This document shows positions 23,778-34,470 of a stretch of DNA of 64,000 nt, one piece after another. The stretch comes from Trichuris trichiura (taxonomy: Eukaryota > Nematoda > Enoplea > Trichinellida > Trichuridae): assembly GCA_037903355.1 (NCBI GenBank), contig JBAJFE010000049.1, positions 186,001-250,000 of the forward strand, given 5' to 3'. Below the pieces are notes generated by a model, which was not told where the DNA came from, made no database searches, and was given only the letters and a program-made list of their open reading frames with translations. Made by a program: the position numbers and the translations under genes. The first letter of the stretch is position 1; each line of letters opens with the position of its first letter.

Positions 23778-24144
23778 CTACGCCATGTCTGATTGCACGA
23801 ATGGATTCACAATTTGTTCCATACCGTCGGCTGGAGCTATTACAAGAATTGTGTTCCCTCTCGCAACGATCAAGCCCAGATTCCTTGTTGTCGGATTCGC
23901 TTGTGCGCTCTCGTCGGCATCTAGGTTGTCAGTAAGGTTAGGCGAAGACAAAAATGTGCGCGGGCTGAACCGAACCGTGCATAGTTTCCGTTGTATTGTC
24001 CAAAACCAGATTAAGCAACTGATCGAAGCCTTTCAAAATCCCGGAAACTTCCCGTCCGCCTTGGAACTTCACCACAATCGGTTTGTCGATTAAGTTTGTC
24101 AGGTCAATGACGCTTTCCTTTTTCTTCTTTTCGCGATTCTGCAT
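23778..24144 (-). CDS. LSM7: U6 snRNA-associated Sm-like protein LSm7
   Basis: Two exons, 24144-23976 and 23920-23778, joined in phase 1 across a 55-base intron, give 103 residues, the usual LSm7 length. The N-terminus MQNREKKKKESVIDLTNL, Sm motif 1 (VKFQGGREVSGILKGFDQL LNLVLDN) and, in exon 2, Sm motif 2 (NLGLIVARGNTILVIAP) followed by DGMEQIVNPF are all present. LSm7 is part of the LSm2-8 ring on U6 snRNA (splicing) and the LSm1-7 ring (mRNA decapping). The donor is a weak gttcgg, but frame and homology support it. The opposite-strand frame 23731-24093 is a shadow of this gene. Confidence 0.95.
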
Positions 24145-25121
24145 CTTTGCAAAGTGCCGAAAAACCTAAACTTACATAATGCAAGATTGCGGCTACGGCA
24201 TAACGAAATCGCTCGCAGTACTCAACAAAAAAAGCGTCGTAATAGCAAGGTTTTTAAACTTAAAATGCACCCTAATGAACACTGAAGTGCTTGGTAATGC
24301 AAGTAAACGCGTTAAGGAGTTTCAAAACACTACCAAATCATCTAATGATGCTCACGTACTATGGCAAAGTTGTTTATAATCCTTCCTCGCCAAATTACGT
24401 CAGCCGTATAGATGCAAGGTTAGAAGTTGAATATAGACCTCTCGGCAGAGTGACCATATATTTTTATTTTGCAAGAAACTGAATATTCTGGGTTACTGGA
24501 TGCACTCCGTGCTGTCACTAAACGGAACAATGGAGACTAGCAAGTTCTACCTGTTGCGGCGAAAGGACTACCAGCTTGCCTGCGTTCGAAAGAACCTAAA
24601 TTTTCAGTTTATTTACTAAAAGCAGAAACTGAAGTATATTCAGTCCAGTCAGGCTGCTACGCATGATCTCCTTCGCCTCCTTTTACTTCAGTTATGATGA
24701 TACTGTGCCTTTTTGGCCTGCCAGGCAATGAAGATTACTGACACGATACTTACACTCGCCTGACATTCTCTTTGGAATAAAGAAAAAAATTATAGTCAAG
24801 TATAAGCAAACGTCATTAAGGATGCTCAGGTTCTCCAGAGCCATCTCTGAGCGTAAGACTGTCGTTATCATGCGCGAACCTGTCACTAACGAATACAAAT
24901 GCGTAGCTGTGGGTCAATGAGTATGATAGCTACTGTCAGTTGTGCCAATAGTTTTCAAATAAAGCGATTTTCGTTCGACTGGAGAGATCAAAAAGTTACG
25001 GACTAACGCAGCAAGCAAATGCTTTAGAAAAGAAATACAGCAGCAAAGTATGTGTTCAACTTGCAAGACGGCGCTTGCAAATAGGCAACATAATAAAGCA
25101 TCTCGTGAATAGAACGGTAAA
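24145..25121. other. Intergenic region between LSM7 and the Penelope-like element
   Basis: Nearly 1 kb with only short unconserved open frames. Nothing further supported. Confidence 0.5.
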
Positions 25122-25272
25122 GATGGCTTTAATAGTCTCGCTGTAAATTTCATAGTAGACCTTCAGATTCACGGGATTGGCCTGTTGGATGTATCTGTAA
25201 GTAAACTTCAAAATGCCCTACCAACGGATGGATGAGCAAATTGTAAGAGAAAATACAGAACAATTTGTATAC

Positions 25273-25310
25273 CGTACGTTTCGGAACTGCTCGTGTTCCG
25301 TCGTCAGCAG
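25273..25310 (-). ncRNA. Hammerhead ribozyme-like core in the Penelope-like element
   Basis: On the minus strand the order is CTGACGA, then GGAAC (paired with GTTCC across a seven-base loop), then GAAAC, then GTACGGTA. This matches the hammerhead core CUGANGA, stem II, GAAA and a very short stem III (AC..GU) before an A at the cleavage position, as known in Penelope-like elements. An extra C follows CUGACGA and stem I pairing is weak by eye, so self-cleavage is not shown. Confidence 0.45.
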
Positions 25311-25327
25311 TGTTGGGGAGAAGGTGT

Positions 25328-26130
25328 TTATTCGAGTAAGGGGTTTATATAGCGCATGGGTACAATGGGTGTTTGATTAGTTGGGTAGGGCGCAGCATTG
25401 GAATTTTTATTAATCGGCGCAGCCCATACTTCACTAACCTCCACGCCATTGTCGCGATTGATAGTGGAGTTGCTCTGGATGTACAGAGCCTCCTTAATAC
25501 GCCTAAGATGTAATAAGTTTTCGTGGCATACGATCTTCGGGTGCGGGTCCGAGTGTGCACCGAGATGCGTGCTCAACGATCACTGAGGCACTTATCGCGT
25601 TCTCCATGGCTTTTCGAGGGTCCGTTGTCGGTGGACGCCCCGGGCCGGTGGCCTGTACCCCATTGAGTCTTCGTTCGGCGTTCTTGTATGTCAACACATT
25701 CTTCATGTGTTGGCCGAATCTCTTAAGTAAAGTGTTGCCCGTTTCTCCTATGTAGGAGGCGTTGCAACCACACTTTATTGGTAAATGACACCGGGTCTGC
25801 TGTCAAAAGGAACCTTGATCTTGTCATTTCTCACAATCGAACGAAGATTACATGAACTTTTAAATCTCACGTTGAAATTTAAGGAGCGCCCCAGTCTCCT
25901 GATCCGTTCACTTAAACCACTGTAGTAGGGAAGGAGCAGCACCGGGCGTTGTTGGTTATCAGGCGGGGACGGTGATGAAGGTTTATTTTGTTGGCACTGT
26001 TTAATAATGGAATTGATGAATTTACTGGGGTATCCGTTACTGCATAGTGTGTTATAAATGTGTCTTAATTCTGTATTTAAATATTCGGGGTCACAAACCG
26101 TTAGGGCCCTGTCAACCATCCCTTTAACTA
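25328..26130 (-). pseudogene. Penelope GIY-YIG endonuclease region, frameshifted
   Basis: The connector frame (MVDRALTVCDPEYLNTELRH, ending GVIYQ) is followed after a one-base shift by the GIY-YIG signature KCGCNASYIGETG and LLKRFGQHM, then after another shift by LRRIKEALYIQSNSTINRD near the C-terminus. The endonuclease normally nicks target DNA to prime reverse transcription. The shifts mean no intact protein can be made. Confidence 0.85.
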
Positions 26131-26142
26131 TACCTCTTTTAA

Positions 26143-26404
26143 TTCTTGAAAACTGGGTGTTTTGTAACGGGCTGTATTTTCATGGTTGTAAGGTCTTCTA
26201 CGGCTTTTCCCGTTTTTCGTTGTGCTGTTATCTGTAATTAAACTAAAACAACTGCTCTACCAACGGATGGATGAGCCGTTATTGATATTGATATCTGTAC
26301 ATTTTCTTAATAACGGCTCATCCATCCGTTGGTAGAGCAGTTGTTTTAGTTTAATTACAGATAACAGCACAACGAAAAACGGGAAAAGTCGTAGAAGACC
26401 TTGC
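26143..26404 (-). mobile_element. Foldback hairpin element, copy A1, inside Penelope RT
   Basis: The 262-bp insertion is bounded by exact 12-base duplications TACCTCTTTTAA at 26131-26142 and 26405-26416. The arms 26190-26283 and 26309-26402 (94 bases each) are reverse complements with one mismatch, around a 25-base loop. The remaining 47 bases at the low-coordinate end form a one-sided tail that, on the minus strand, contains GCCCGTTACAAAACACC and ends AGTTTTCAAGAA. The arms contain CTACCAACGGATGGATGAGC, also present at the Penelope terminus near 25.2 kb, so the hairpin is built from Penelope terminal sequence. Confidence 0.92.
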
Positions 26405-26416
26405 TACCTCTTTTAA

Positions 26417-27269
26417 CTGAAATAGGGTGATGAGAAGAAAAGTTTAGGTGCCGGTCCGAGTGGGTGGGTTTCCTATAAACTGTTGTTTTTAACTTATTCC
26501 CTTGTTTAATGACTAAGACATCTAGAAAAGGGAGTTTACAATTATTTTCCTTCTCAATGGTTAGCGTTATCTGGTTGGGGAAGAGACTATTCAGGTGTTC
26601 CAAGAGAGTTTCTTCACTGCCTGATTTTATGATGGCAAAGATGTCGTCTACATATCTTTTGAAAATGATAGGAGGGGCACAGTCTTGCAGAGTGCTGAAG
26701 GCTTTTTCTTCGAGATGTTCCATGAAGATCTCCGCAAGTATGGGGGAGAGTGGACTGCCCATAGGCGCACCGTCCTTTTGTGAGAAGAAACTATCCTGGA
26801 ATCTGAAGTAGTTGCCCTCGCGCATGCAGAACGACACTAATTTAACTATGTGGGTGGGGTTTAATTTCGTCCTCTGCAAGATGGTGTCGTCCGCATCTAA
26901 CAGAGTTTGAAGCAAGTTGATGGTATATTTTATGGGAACGCTTGTGAAAAGGTCTTTTACATCGTAACTGACCATGATGTCGCCGGGCTGCATTTTTATG
27001 TCTTTTAGTGTGGAACAAAATTCTTTACAATTTTTAACATTGGACTCGCGTTTACCGGTTAGGGGTTGGATTATAGTTTTTAGATATGAACAGAGTCTTG
27101 AAGTGACACTATTAATGCTGGAGACAACTGGTCTTAGAGGGACCCCTGGTTTGTGGATTTTGGGAAGGCCGTAAAGTTCAGGGCACCTAGTGTTACTGAT
27201 GTATGAGAGACTACGGTTTATTTTGGAAATAATTGGGTCTTGGGGTTCATTCGCGAAGGAGTCTAACAT
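26417..27269 (-). pseudogene. Penelope-like reverse transcriptase, broken by an insertion
   Basis: The frame contains YGLPKIHKPGVPLRPVVSS, MVSYDVKDLFTSVPI (first catalytic Asp), GAPMGSPLSPILAEIFMEHLE, and FKRYVDDIFAI with the YVDD catalytic box, in Penelope RT order. It is open through THSDRHLNFSSHHP and then enters a hairpin insertion with a duplicated 12-base target. The uninserted frame would have continued into the connector domain. N-terminal RT motifs are missing at the 27.27-kb truncation. Confidence 0.9.
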
Positions 27270-27469
27270 CGGTTAATCGGAATCTGAAGATCTACTATGA
27301 AACTATTCAAGCCTGTTAAAAGACATCCTGTCTTTCGAAACTCGTTGTAAATTATCGAATAACAAATGTCATAAGAGCTATCGATTCACGTCTGGGTTCC
27401 ATCATAACTGAAGCAAGCTGAACTTGATTGCTCTTAGATGCTCGATGTGCGCGAGCCGAACCAAAAAGG

Positions 27470-27690
27470 GGTTCTGCCGGTTTGCCACACTGTTTGAGAA
27501 ATGCAGGTTCCTTTCCGGCAGACATGTGTCCATCCTGTTCTGCCTTTACTAGCGACCTTGCAGGTTATCTTGCTTTGTCCTTATCTAAGCTTAAGCTAAA
27601 ATATAAGCCTTTTGTTTAGGTTTAGGTTTGAACAAGGGCAGAGCAGGATGCACGGGAAACTACAGTATGACGGCGGGGCGTAACCACTAA
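27470..27690. mobile_element. MITE family C, copy C3
   Basis: Shares GAGAAATGCAGG, the CTAAGCTTAAGCTAAAATATAAG centre (split here by one variant) and the GACGGCGGGGCGTAA end block with C1 and C2. The outer ends are diverged, so the limits are approximate. Confidence 0.55.
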
Positions 27691-28205
27691 GATCCCTGAA
27701 AAGCATAGCTTTTCATAACAGGTGCTGTTAACCTCGTATTTTTCTTATACGGTTTTTACTTGTTTCAAAGTAAAAATTTTGTTTTTACTTACATGAAGCG
27801 CTAGGCAGGGCTTGTCCTATATGAGCGGGGCACACAATAGCCCGTCGAAAATAGTTAGTACAATGAATAACTGCTCAGTTTAGATAGCGCTTATTAAAAC
27901 TACCTTGCTTGTGAAATAGGGACGGAGGCCGCGCAAGTGCCCACGATGCTTGAGGAGCGCAAACGAGTTACAACGCTGCCTTTGGTTTTTTTCTTCGATT
28001 ATAATGTCAAGCTGTTCAACATATGAAGTATAGGATATTGCTCGAACGAAATTTCAACTGGGACGGACGCTAGCTGCGTTTATACGATATGAACTGGACC
28101 AAAAGCAATGTTTATTAAACGGTAGTTGCAAACAAACGATAAGGAATTTCAGGTAAACATTTTTAAAAGGCAACATAGAAAAGATTGGCTGTTTCTGAGC
28201 ACGAC
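27691..28205. other. Intergenic region downstream of TM2D3
   Basis: Over 500 bases with only shadow open frames of the TM2D3 locus. No other feature seen. Confidence 0.5.
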
Positions 28206-28862
28206 TTACATATAAAGAGAACCGTCTGCGGGCACAATGTAACCCAGGCTGATTAGAATTACGTCGAGGAGGGTCCAAACGCCAAGACCACCGAAACTGA
28301 AGAGTTTGCCAAGACCGCTTCTCCAAAGGCCCAAGTAGAAACGGTCGGCGCCAAAACCACCCGCTAGAATGCTTAGCGTGATAGCTTTCCACCGTTTGTA
28401 GCCGCTGGTCCAGTTGCAACGAACTTTTTTGTAGAAAGCGCGACGGCCCAAGCAAATAGTCTCGTCATTTACGTGGCACAACGTTGGTATCATATCATTT
28501 GGCGGAGCAGCATAAACGCTGCAATTGAACACTGGCTCGCAAATGTGATTTGAGGAATGAACAAGAAAGCAGGAACGACATTCAGTTGTTCTGACAACCT
28601 CTGTTTCTCCGGTACAGGTGGTATTGATACTGGGTTTGCAGACGACGACCACTTTTTCTCCATAGCTGCATCCGGGAGGAAAAGTGCAGTCCAAACAGCT
28701 GGCGGGAAGTTCGCTGCAGGGTTTGTTCGTTTGGCACAACCTGCTCAATTCCGCGCTTTGAGCATTCAACTCCTTTGGAGTGTTGAGAAACATTCCCGAA
28801 AGGGTGTCCAACGAAAAAGCCGCTGCTGGCAGCAAAACTACCACCAAAGAAATTGGTACCAT
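28206..28862 (-). CDS. TM2D3: TM2 domain-containing protein 3 (almondex-like)
   Basis: A single-exon 218-residue protein. An N-terminal signal peptide (VPISLVVVLLPAAAFSL) is followed by a cysteine-rich extracellular region (CLDCTFPPGCSYGEKVVVVC, then CRSCFLVHSSNHICEPVFNC) and CNWTSGYKRWKAITLS, then two membrane helices with the TM2 signature GGFGADRFYLGLWRSGLGKL and FGGLGVWTLLDVILISLGY, ending PADGSLYM, as in TM2D3. The Drosophila orthologue almondex is required for embryonic Notch signalling. I use the ATG at 28862; one in-frame GTG lies just upstream. No introns interrupt it. Confidence 0.92.
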   Translation of the reverse strand: MVPISLVVVLLPAAAFSLDTLSGMFLNTPKELNAQSAELSRLCQTNKPCSELPASCLDCTFPPGCSYGEKVVVVCKPSINTTCTGETEVVRTTECRSCFLVHSSNHICEPVFNCSVYAAPPNDMIPTLCHVNDETICLGRRAFYKKVRCNWTSGYKRWKAITLSILAGGFGADRFYLGLWRSGLGKLFSFGGLGVWTLLDVILISLGYIVPADGSLYM

Positions 28863-29472
28863 CACAAGAACGGGCGCGTGAAAACTACAGTGGTTAAAGA
28901 TTTACAGACTGCCTACGTCAAGCATGCAAGGGAATTTTAAGCTTTAAGCAAAAAGCTAAACGGGCGGTTTTTTTCACTGACCCACTCATCTAGACGTTAG
29001 CAAAAACTAAACTGCTTGAAAATTAGGCTACTAAGTAAATCCTTTTGTGATAAAAGCAGAGGCGCTACCGTAAACTCTATTTGCAGGTACACACCACCGC
29101 CAACTTAATTATCTGAGTTCAGTTCGTGATACTTTATGACGTTAGAATGAAGGCAAACTATTCGGTGTAACAGAAATGAACCATTCCTGCTTCGCTCTAC
29201 TTAGACATGCGCTCCTATGCTGGGCCAGTACTTAAGTAACGCTATAATCGCATTTGAAATAAAAGTACCACTCGCAGTAACGTCCAAAACGCGACTTTGG
29301 GGGTAATTCGAAAGCTTTCGCACGGTCCAGTATTTAATATGAATTTTTTAATCACAAAAAAGTAGTACAACTATTTTTTTCATGTAACGCGATGCGGCAG
29401 GGGTGGCGATGCTACAGAGCGCTTTCAAGTCGCCTTGGATGAACGCTGCAAACTTCAAGGGCAATGACAGTC
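28863..29472. other. Intergenic region between TM2D3 and the zinc-finger gene
   Basis: This 610-base stretch must hold the TM2D3 promoter and the zinc-finger gene 3' end. No distinct motif recognised. Confidence 0.5.
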
Positions 29473-30492
29473 TCAGAGCTTCGAAATTTCTGCTGAGTGG
29501 AAGATGTCCAAATGTTTTTGGAAACCGTCAAGGCAAAGAAACGGGAAGGATTCGGGGCCGCACAACTTGCAAACAAAGGATTCGCCGAAACCCGCATAGA
29601 TTGCATATTGGGCCCAGTGAAGTTGTCCAGCGGTCGGCTCTGATGTTTTTACACGTTTTTTTGTTGGGGCAGCATTTTGACGACTACTGCTCGTTGCAAC
29701 CGACGCAATAGTCACTGGAGCGCAAACAGGAACGATTGGATTAGATGCTGTAACCTTCAAAGGTGCTTCGTAATTCTTCGGCTTCGGCTGGCTGAAGCAA
29801 TGCAACTTTAGGTGCTGCACAAAGTTTGAAAACGTGCCATCTGCCAAAGCGACGCAGCAATTACAACTTCGACAGATCATATGTCGTCCGTCCGGAGTTA
29901 GAGAACCATATTTTGCTCCATAATTTTTCGGCTTGGAATTCAAACTTCGATTTGAAAGATTTCCCACTTGTGAGCTTCCAAGGGCAGTTCTCGTAGTAGC
30001 TTCATCGGTGCGATTCAAGAGCACTGATGGTGATGAAATGGCGACGTCAGTTGGTTCTGGCTTTACAGCTGTCGCGTAGTTGTAAGCGTAATTTTTAGCC
30101 GGAGCTTCTCTACCGAAAAAGACTGGTACTCGTACATTGGCTCGCGGCGGAAACCACGTAGCATGCGACCTCCAGCTGCCAGAAAAATTCTCTTGCCTCG
30201 GGGGCATAGCGCGATAAGCAACGCTATTACGGTTACCAACGGATGAATTAGGAACAAAAGGAACAGCACCATTGTAACCTTGACTGTTCGTGCAAATCTG
30301 GTAATTACAGTAGGCGGTTGGAACCTGATAGTTCTGTTCTTGGACATTAAGCGCTGGGTGTACGTAGTTCATTGGAGCTTCATTGATTGCCGGCGCAGGC
30401 TGCCAAGTGTTGGTGACAAATAAATTTCCAGCACCATTATTAGCCAAACTTCCACTACCGGTGGCCAAACTGTTCGCTATTTTGCAGCGCAT
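29473..30492 (-). CDS. Protein with two atypical C2H2-like zinc fingers
   Basis: An intact 339-residue frame from an ATG. Residues 1-200 are low-complexity, rich in N, P, A, S and Y, with a VKPEP sumoylation-like site near residue 143. Two fingers follow: C207-x2-C210 with H227 and H231 (then C232), and C308-x2-C311 with H327 and H332; their spacing is longer than classical C2H2. A basic patch TKKRVK (about 277-282) between them could be a nuclear localisation signal. KPKNY occurs twice, at about 188 and 238. I do not recognise an orthologue. Likely nuclear and nucleic-acid binding by inference only. Confidence 0.7.
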   Translation of the reverse strand: MRCKIANSLATGSGSLANNGAGNLFVTNTWQPAPAINEAPMNYVHPALNVQEQNYQVPTAYCNYQICTNSQGYNGAVPFVPNSSVGNRNSVAYRAMPPRQENFSGSWRSHATWFPPRANVRVPVFFGREAPAKNYAYNYATAVKPEPTDVAISSPSVLLNRTDEATTRTALGSSQVGNLSNRSLNSKPKNYGAKYGSLTPDGRHMICRSCNCCVALADGTFSNFVQHLKLHCFSQPKPKNYEAPLKVTASNPIVPVCAPVTIASVATSSSRQNAAPTKKRVKTSEPTAGQLHWAQYAIYAGFGESFVCKLCGPESFPFLCLDGFQKHLDIFHSAEISKL

Positions 30493-31300
30493 TTCATTGG
30501 TGCCTAAACAAAGCGGCTAAGCAACATAACGCCTTACATTTTCCAATGACATTACCAAGAGTCCGATAATCCATTTTGCTCACGCAGCGCAAGCCTGTGG
30601 CGTTCTAAACCGCCCGCTGTCTAAGCTGAAATGATTGTAATATGAACGTTTGTTTCAGTGCGCGTACTTCTATTGTAACACGCGAGGCAACAACGGTATT
30701 AATTCGGAGCGAGCCAAAATAGCGAAAACTACCGTCTGAACACGAAAAAGAAAGTTTCTTACTCAGCGCAACTGATTAACAGCCAAAGAGGTCAACCTGT
30801 ACAAACGAACCGCCTAACTGCACTCGTGACTGCTGTTGTCAGCAAGTTGCTGTAAGTGATTCGCAAGTTCAAGAATCCGTATGTTCGCCCAATCGCAGCG
30901 GCGGGTACAAAGCAATGAGAACTTAAGTATTTTATTGGCTGAAACTACTGGTTTGTTCGCAAAAAGTTAACATGACTCACTAAAATGTTCATTTTAGCTT
31001 TCATCCGAACAAACTTACCCTATGTGAGCAGTAAATTTTAGCTTTAGACTAACTGCTCTGCAAACGTCCGCTAAAATGTTTTATTTCAATCCGAGTAAAC
31101 AGGAGACCCAAGAACAATAGTAAGAAATCTCTTAACCTGAGTGCTACAGTACCTGAAACTTCTCGTGAAAAGTCCATTTCGTGAGGCACAGTTGCGAAAA
31201 AGAAATTTCACGTGTCACTAAGAGACGTACCAATTTATAAAACTATACTTCTAGCGGAAAGATTATTTCTATACTGCATTTTAATCAGCGCTTTTCCCGT
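30493..31300. other. Intergenic region upstream of the zinc-finger gene
   Basis: About 0.8 kb without supported features; probably includes the promoter of the minus-strand zinc-finger gene. Confidence 0.45.
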
Positions 31301-31311
31301 TGTCATGAATG

Positions 31312-31400
31312 TCTGCCTTACCAGCGCATGGATGAGCAGATGATTAGAGAAAACACGAAACAAACTTCTCTTTGATGAGAACAGAGCAATACAAAACTTC
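31312..31400. repeat. Degenerate Penelope-terminus fragment
   Basis: TACCAGCGCATGGATGAGC followed by AGAGAAAACAC resembles the Penelope terminus at 25.22-25.26 kb (CTACCAACGGATGGATGAGC, AGAGAAAATAC). Similarity is lost beyond about 90 bases. Confidence 0.5.
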
Positions 31401-31439
31401 GTGGTTGTTGGGCACCCCTCTTAGTGCTCGCTGGACTTA

Positions 31440-32040
31440 CTAGCGTAGATAATCTCTCGTAAGAGCCTTTTTCACCTCAGGTGTACAAAGGAGGCGGTTA
31501 ACATCAAAAACAACGCTACCGTCAATCGTGACAACGGGGTAGCCTTTAGCAAGATGTGGAGTGCACTCATTCAAAAACCAGTGCTGCACCTGACCGATCT
31601 AATTACGCTCATTGTTTCCATCGGCTTATGTAAGTCCCGTACTGTACAGTTTCCCCCTAACATCGTTAAGAATGGAACAAAGGCTGTTCTGAAGGGTATG
31701 AAAAAATGTATCTAATACCTTAACCAAATATTTGCCCGTTAGCAAAGACGTTGGTAGCCCGCTCGTTGGCGGATCATGAAAACTCTTGCATGACATCGCT
31801 TTATTGTGGTGTGAGACGATGATACGGTCGACAATGCGCGAGCGAAGACGCAAGCCTGACCAGGTTCGGACTCGACGCGTTTGTATGACATTCCCCGACT
31901 TCGGCAGATCACTTTCTCTGAAAATCAGCTGTTGACCCATTTCTCCCGCTGAGAAGCCGGCTGCAGGATTAGCGCTAATCCCGAATTCCAGGGCGTCGAT
32001 GTCAGATTCCCGTACTGATCCAGAGGTCAGGTTTTTATGT
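31440..32040 (-). CDS. Unrecognised multi-exon gene, partial model
   Basis: A probable terminal exon at 31598-31440 starts after an ATTAG acceptor and encodes 52 residues (HLAKGYPVVTIDGSVVFDV, ending ALTRDYLR, then stop). An upstream exon reads ESDIDALEFGISANPAAGFS and WSGLRLRSRIVDRIIVSHH and runs from an acceptor near 32025 to about 31700. The exact donor between them was not resolved, and further exons may lie up to 32225. Codon composition is GC-richer than the flanks. I recognise no domain. It could be a lineage-specific gene or an old transposon gene. Confidence 0.4.
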
Positions 32041-32225
32041 CGCTACGGGGCGTGTGACCCCATCCCGCTGTTCACACCACGGCTAAGCCTCAGTCTTCGC
32101 TCCCTGGGGCAAGCTGCAGCCACCTCCGATACCCGTAGTTTAAGTACACACTTCCGCGACAACGGGAAAAAGCCGTGACTAAGGGGCAACATAAAAACGC
32201 TGATATCCCGTTGAATAACACCCAT

Positions 32226-34470
32226 TGTTCAGCAACAAAGTTCATAGTTAATTAGCCACGATTCCGCAACAGTTGCTCACGTCTTCATGTCTCTTTTATG
32301 GAGGCAACCAGTTTATTGAAAAGCATGCAGAGGTAACCTAACCTGCATGGACGTAGTTATAACTAAGGAGAGCAGTGCCTGAAGGATATTACCATAAAAA
32401 CGCGAAGCATACTCATGCATCGAAGACTGACTTACCAGTTATCAGAACCACCAAATGTCGTCGTTTTTATTTTACAAATCAAGTCGAGGTCTTCACTCTG
32501 TCGTCTCCCGCGAAACTTATTGCTCTGATTGGGTAATGGATTACGGGATAGGTAGCCGCCTTCCTCTTAGATAATAATGAAGGATTTGGCGGAGGCAAGT
32601 CTTTGAAGAAACAATTGAGTGAACAGCCACCGAACATACGCAGCCGTTCAAACGACCTGCATGACCATAACTACGTGCGCACTGACCTTCTATGGTCATT
32701 CACCTTTCAGACTGAATGGCGCTGAGCTCTGCGAAAAGGCATTGTTCCATGGATTAATCAACACCTGCGCCGTAGAGCTTTACCCTAATGCCCGCACTAT
32801 CGAAAAGGATTAAGAAAAAGAATCATTGTTATTCATCCACCGTTTTTCTTCTTTTTCTTTTCTAGTCAATACACAGCTTTTCCCTTTGGTAATGATTACT
32901 AGTGAAGGCAGTCTGTTGCTAAACAATGAATGCGCAAGTAATAGATGACGGACAGATATCAAAGAAAAAATATTGGATCTATATTTTAACATCTTTTTAC
33001 ACTCGCGCACTAAACGCCCATACTGGTACGCAAGGTTTCAATAGATGGATTCTGAATGCCCAATAGATTAAATATGCGCATGTATTCCCCCCCTTTTTGT
33101 GATAACTACCAATTCATCTTTCGTAACGAATACCCTTTGCTATCGGTAGCATATATCTTCTCATGCATTTCAGTTGGCAGACATTCCATAATATCCGTGA
33201 AATGCTCTTAACGTCTATTGCTTCTGCTCAAAAGAACAAGATGAAAAAAGCTAAGCCTTAAGATGATATTACGCAAATGTGCAGCATGAAGACATCAACC
33301 CAATTACGGTCATTGCATGTAAGTCCTAAGTCTTTATAATCGATGATCTTCACTCCTCTCCCAAAAGATTAATAGGGAATTAGTGAGGCAGTGAAATCAC
33401 GTTCTGAAAAGTAGAAGGAAAAAGTATCGTAATGAGCAAGACTACCTGTTCCACTTCCACGCTCCCCGCCGATTTTTCCATAAATGACACCGAGCTCACA
33501 GCTCTAAATAGAATAATGGCAAGTTTAACGTAAACATTGTCTCATCGGTACGATGAACAGTAGGAGGCCAGTTGGTGATGTCAAAAAGCTATTGGTATGA
33601 TACCCTCGCGGAGGGTGGCCATGTCAGTTTGATTAATCGAACATTGTGCTGCCTAACAGCTGCACAGCCATCTACGTCTCAATGACCTTGATTCAGCAAA
33701 ACGCTGATATGCTTGTTGTTGTTATCTCCCTGTCCTGTCTACAGATTCCGATATAAAACAAAAGGTTTTTCACGATGTTGCCTGAGCTTAATAAGCTCAG
33801 ATGGTGCAGTAGCGCTTTTAGCATGTTTTTGAAAGCTGAGTGGTCCGAGTATAACTTACGCATACTCAATGGAGCTTTACTGGCTGGTTAACGTGAAAGA
33901 TCTTGAGTGAGGGAGAGAATATGCCCGCATACCCACCCAACGATAACGGGTTAAAAGTGAATATTCCAACGGCGTCGTTCCAACGGCCGTAGTTAGTAAT
34001 TAAAGCGGGTCACCGACTTGTTTTCAGTGGACACCTATCCATCATCATCAATCGCAACTTTACTTGTGACTGACATCCACTGACACCTATGTGTCCTTAC
34101 TCATGACGCTGTATCCAACAGCAAGGTTTGAAAAGTCCACGGTTAGGCAGAATGCCATAGAAAAATGCGGTGTTGTAAGTTTATTTTATTGTAAAAAAAG
34201 TGAGAAAGAGAGAGAGGGAAAATGAAAAGGGGAAGAAGGGCAGCTTCCTGGTCCCACCAACAGCGTGAGAGGGTGTTCTCAGCTAACACCCCTACTATCC
34301 TCTTCGGATCGTATCAATTTTGTGCAGAAAGAGTTCAAGCGCTTCGCCACTTCCAACTTCAACGCCTTTTTGTATGAACTTTTATTTGACTATGTTTATG
34401 TAACTTGAACATCTTTTTCAACTGTAGTCCACTCAGGATACGTGCCAGCAAGGGGCTGCAGCAAGAAATA
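32226..34470. other. Gene-poor stretch
   Basis: Short frames only. A purine-rich tract (34196-34250, GAGAAAGAGAGAGAGGG then GGGGAAGAAGGG) is the only compositional feature. Confidence 0.45.

Larger units (their letters stand above)
25122..27329 (-). mobile_element. Penelope-like retroelement, decayed, with inverted flanks
   Basis: The body reads on the minus strand: a Penelope-type reverse transcriptase (27269-26417), a connector, then a GIY-YIG endonuclease (to about 25328), the diagnostic order of Penelope-like elements. Downstream (25220-25310) are a hammerhead-like core and CTCATCCATCCGTTGGTAG. The element is truncated at its 5' side near 27270. Sequences at 25122-25181 and 27271-27329 are inverted copies of one another (both contain a GAATCTGAAG.TCTACTATGAAA block), reminiscent of the inverted terminal repeats of such elements. 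A 262-bp hairpin has inserted into it. Confidence 0.85.

Noticed and set aside
23731..24093. 120-codon plus-strand frame
   Set aside because: Lies antisense over both LSM7 exons, whose reading is strongly supported.
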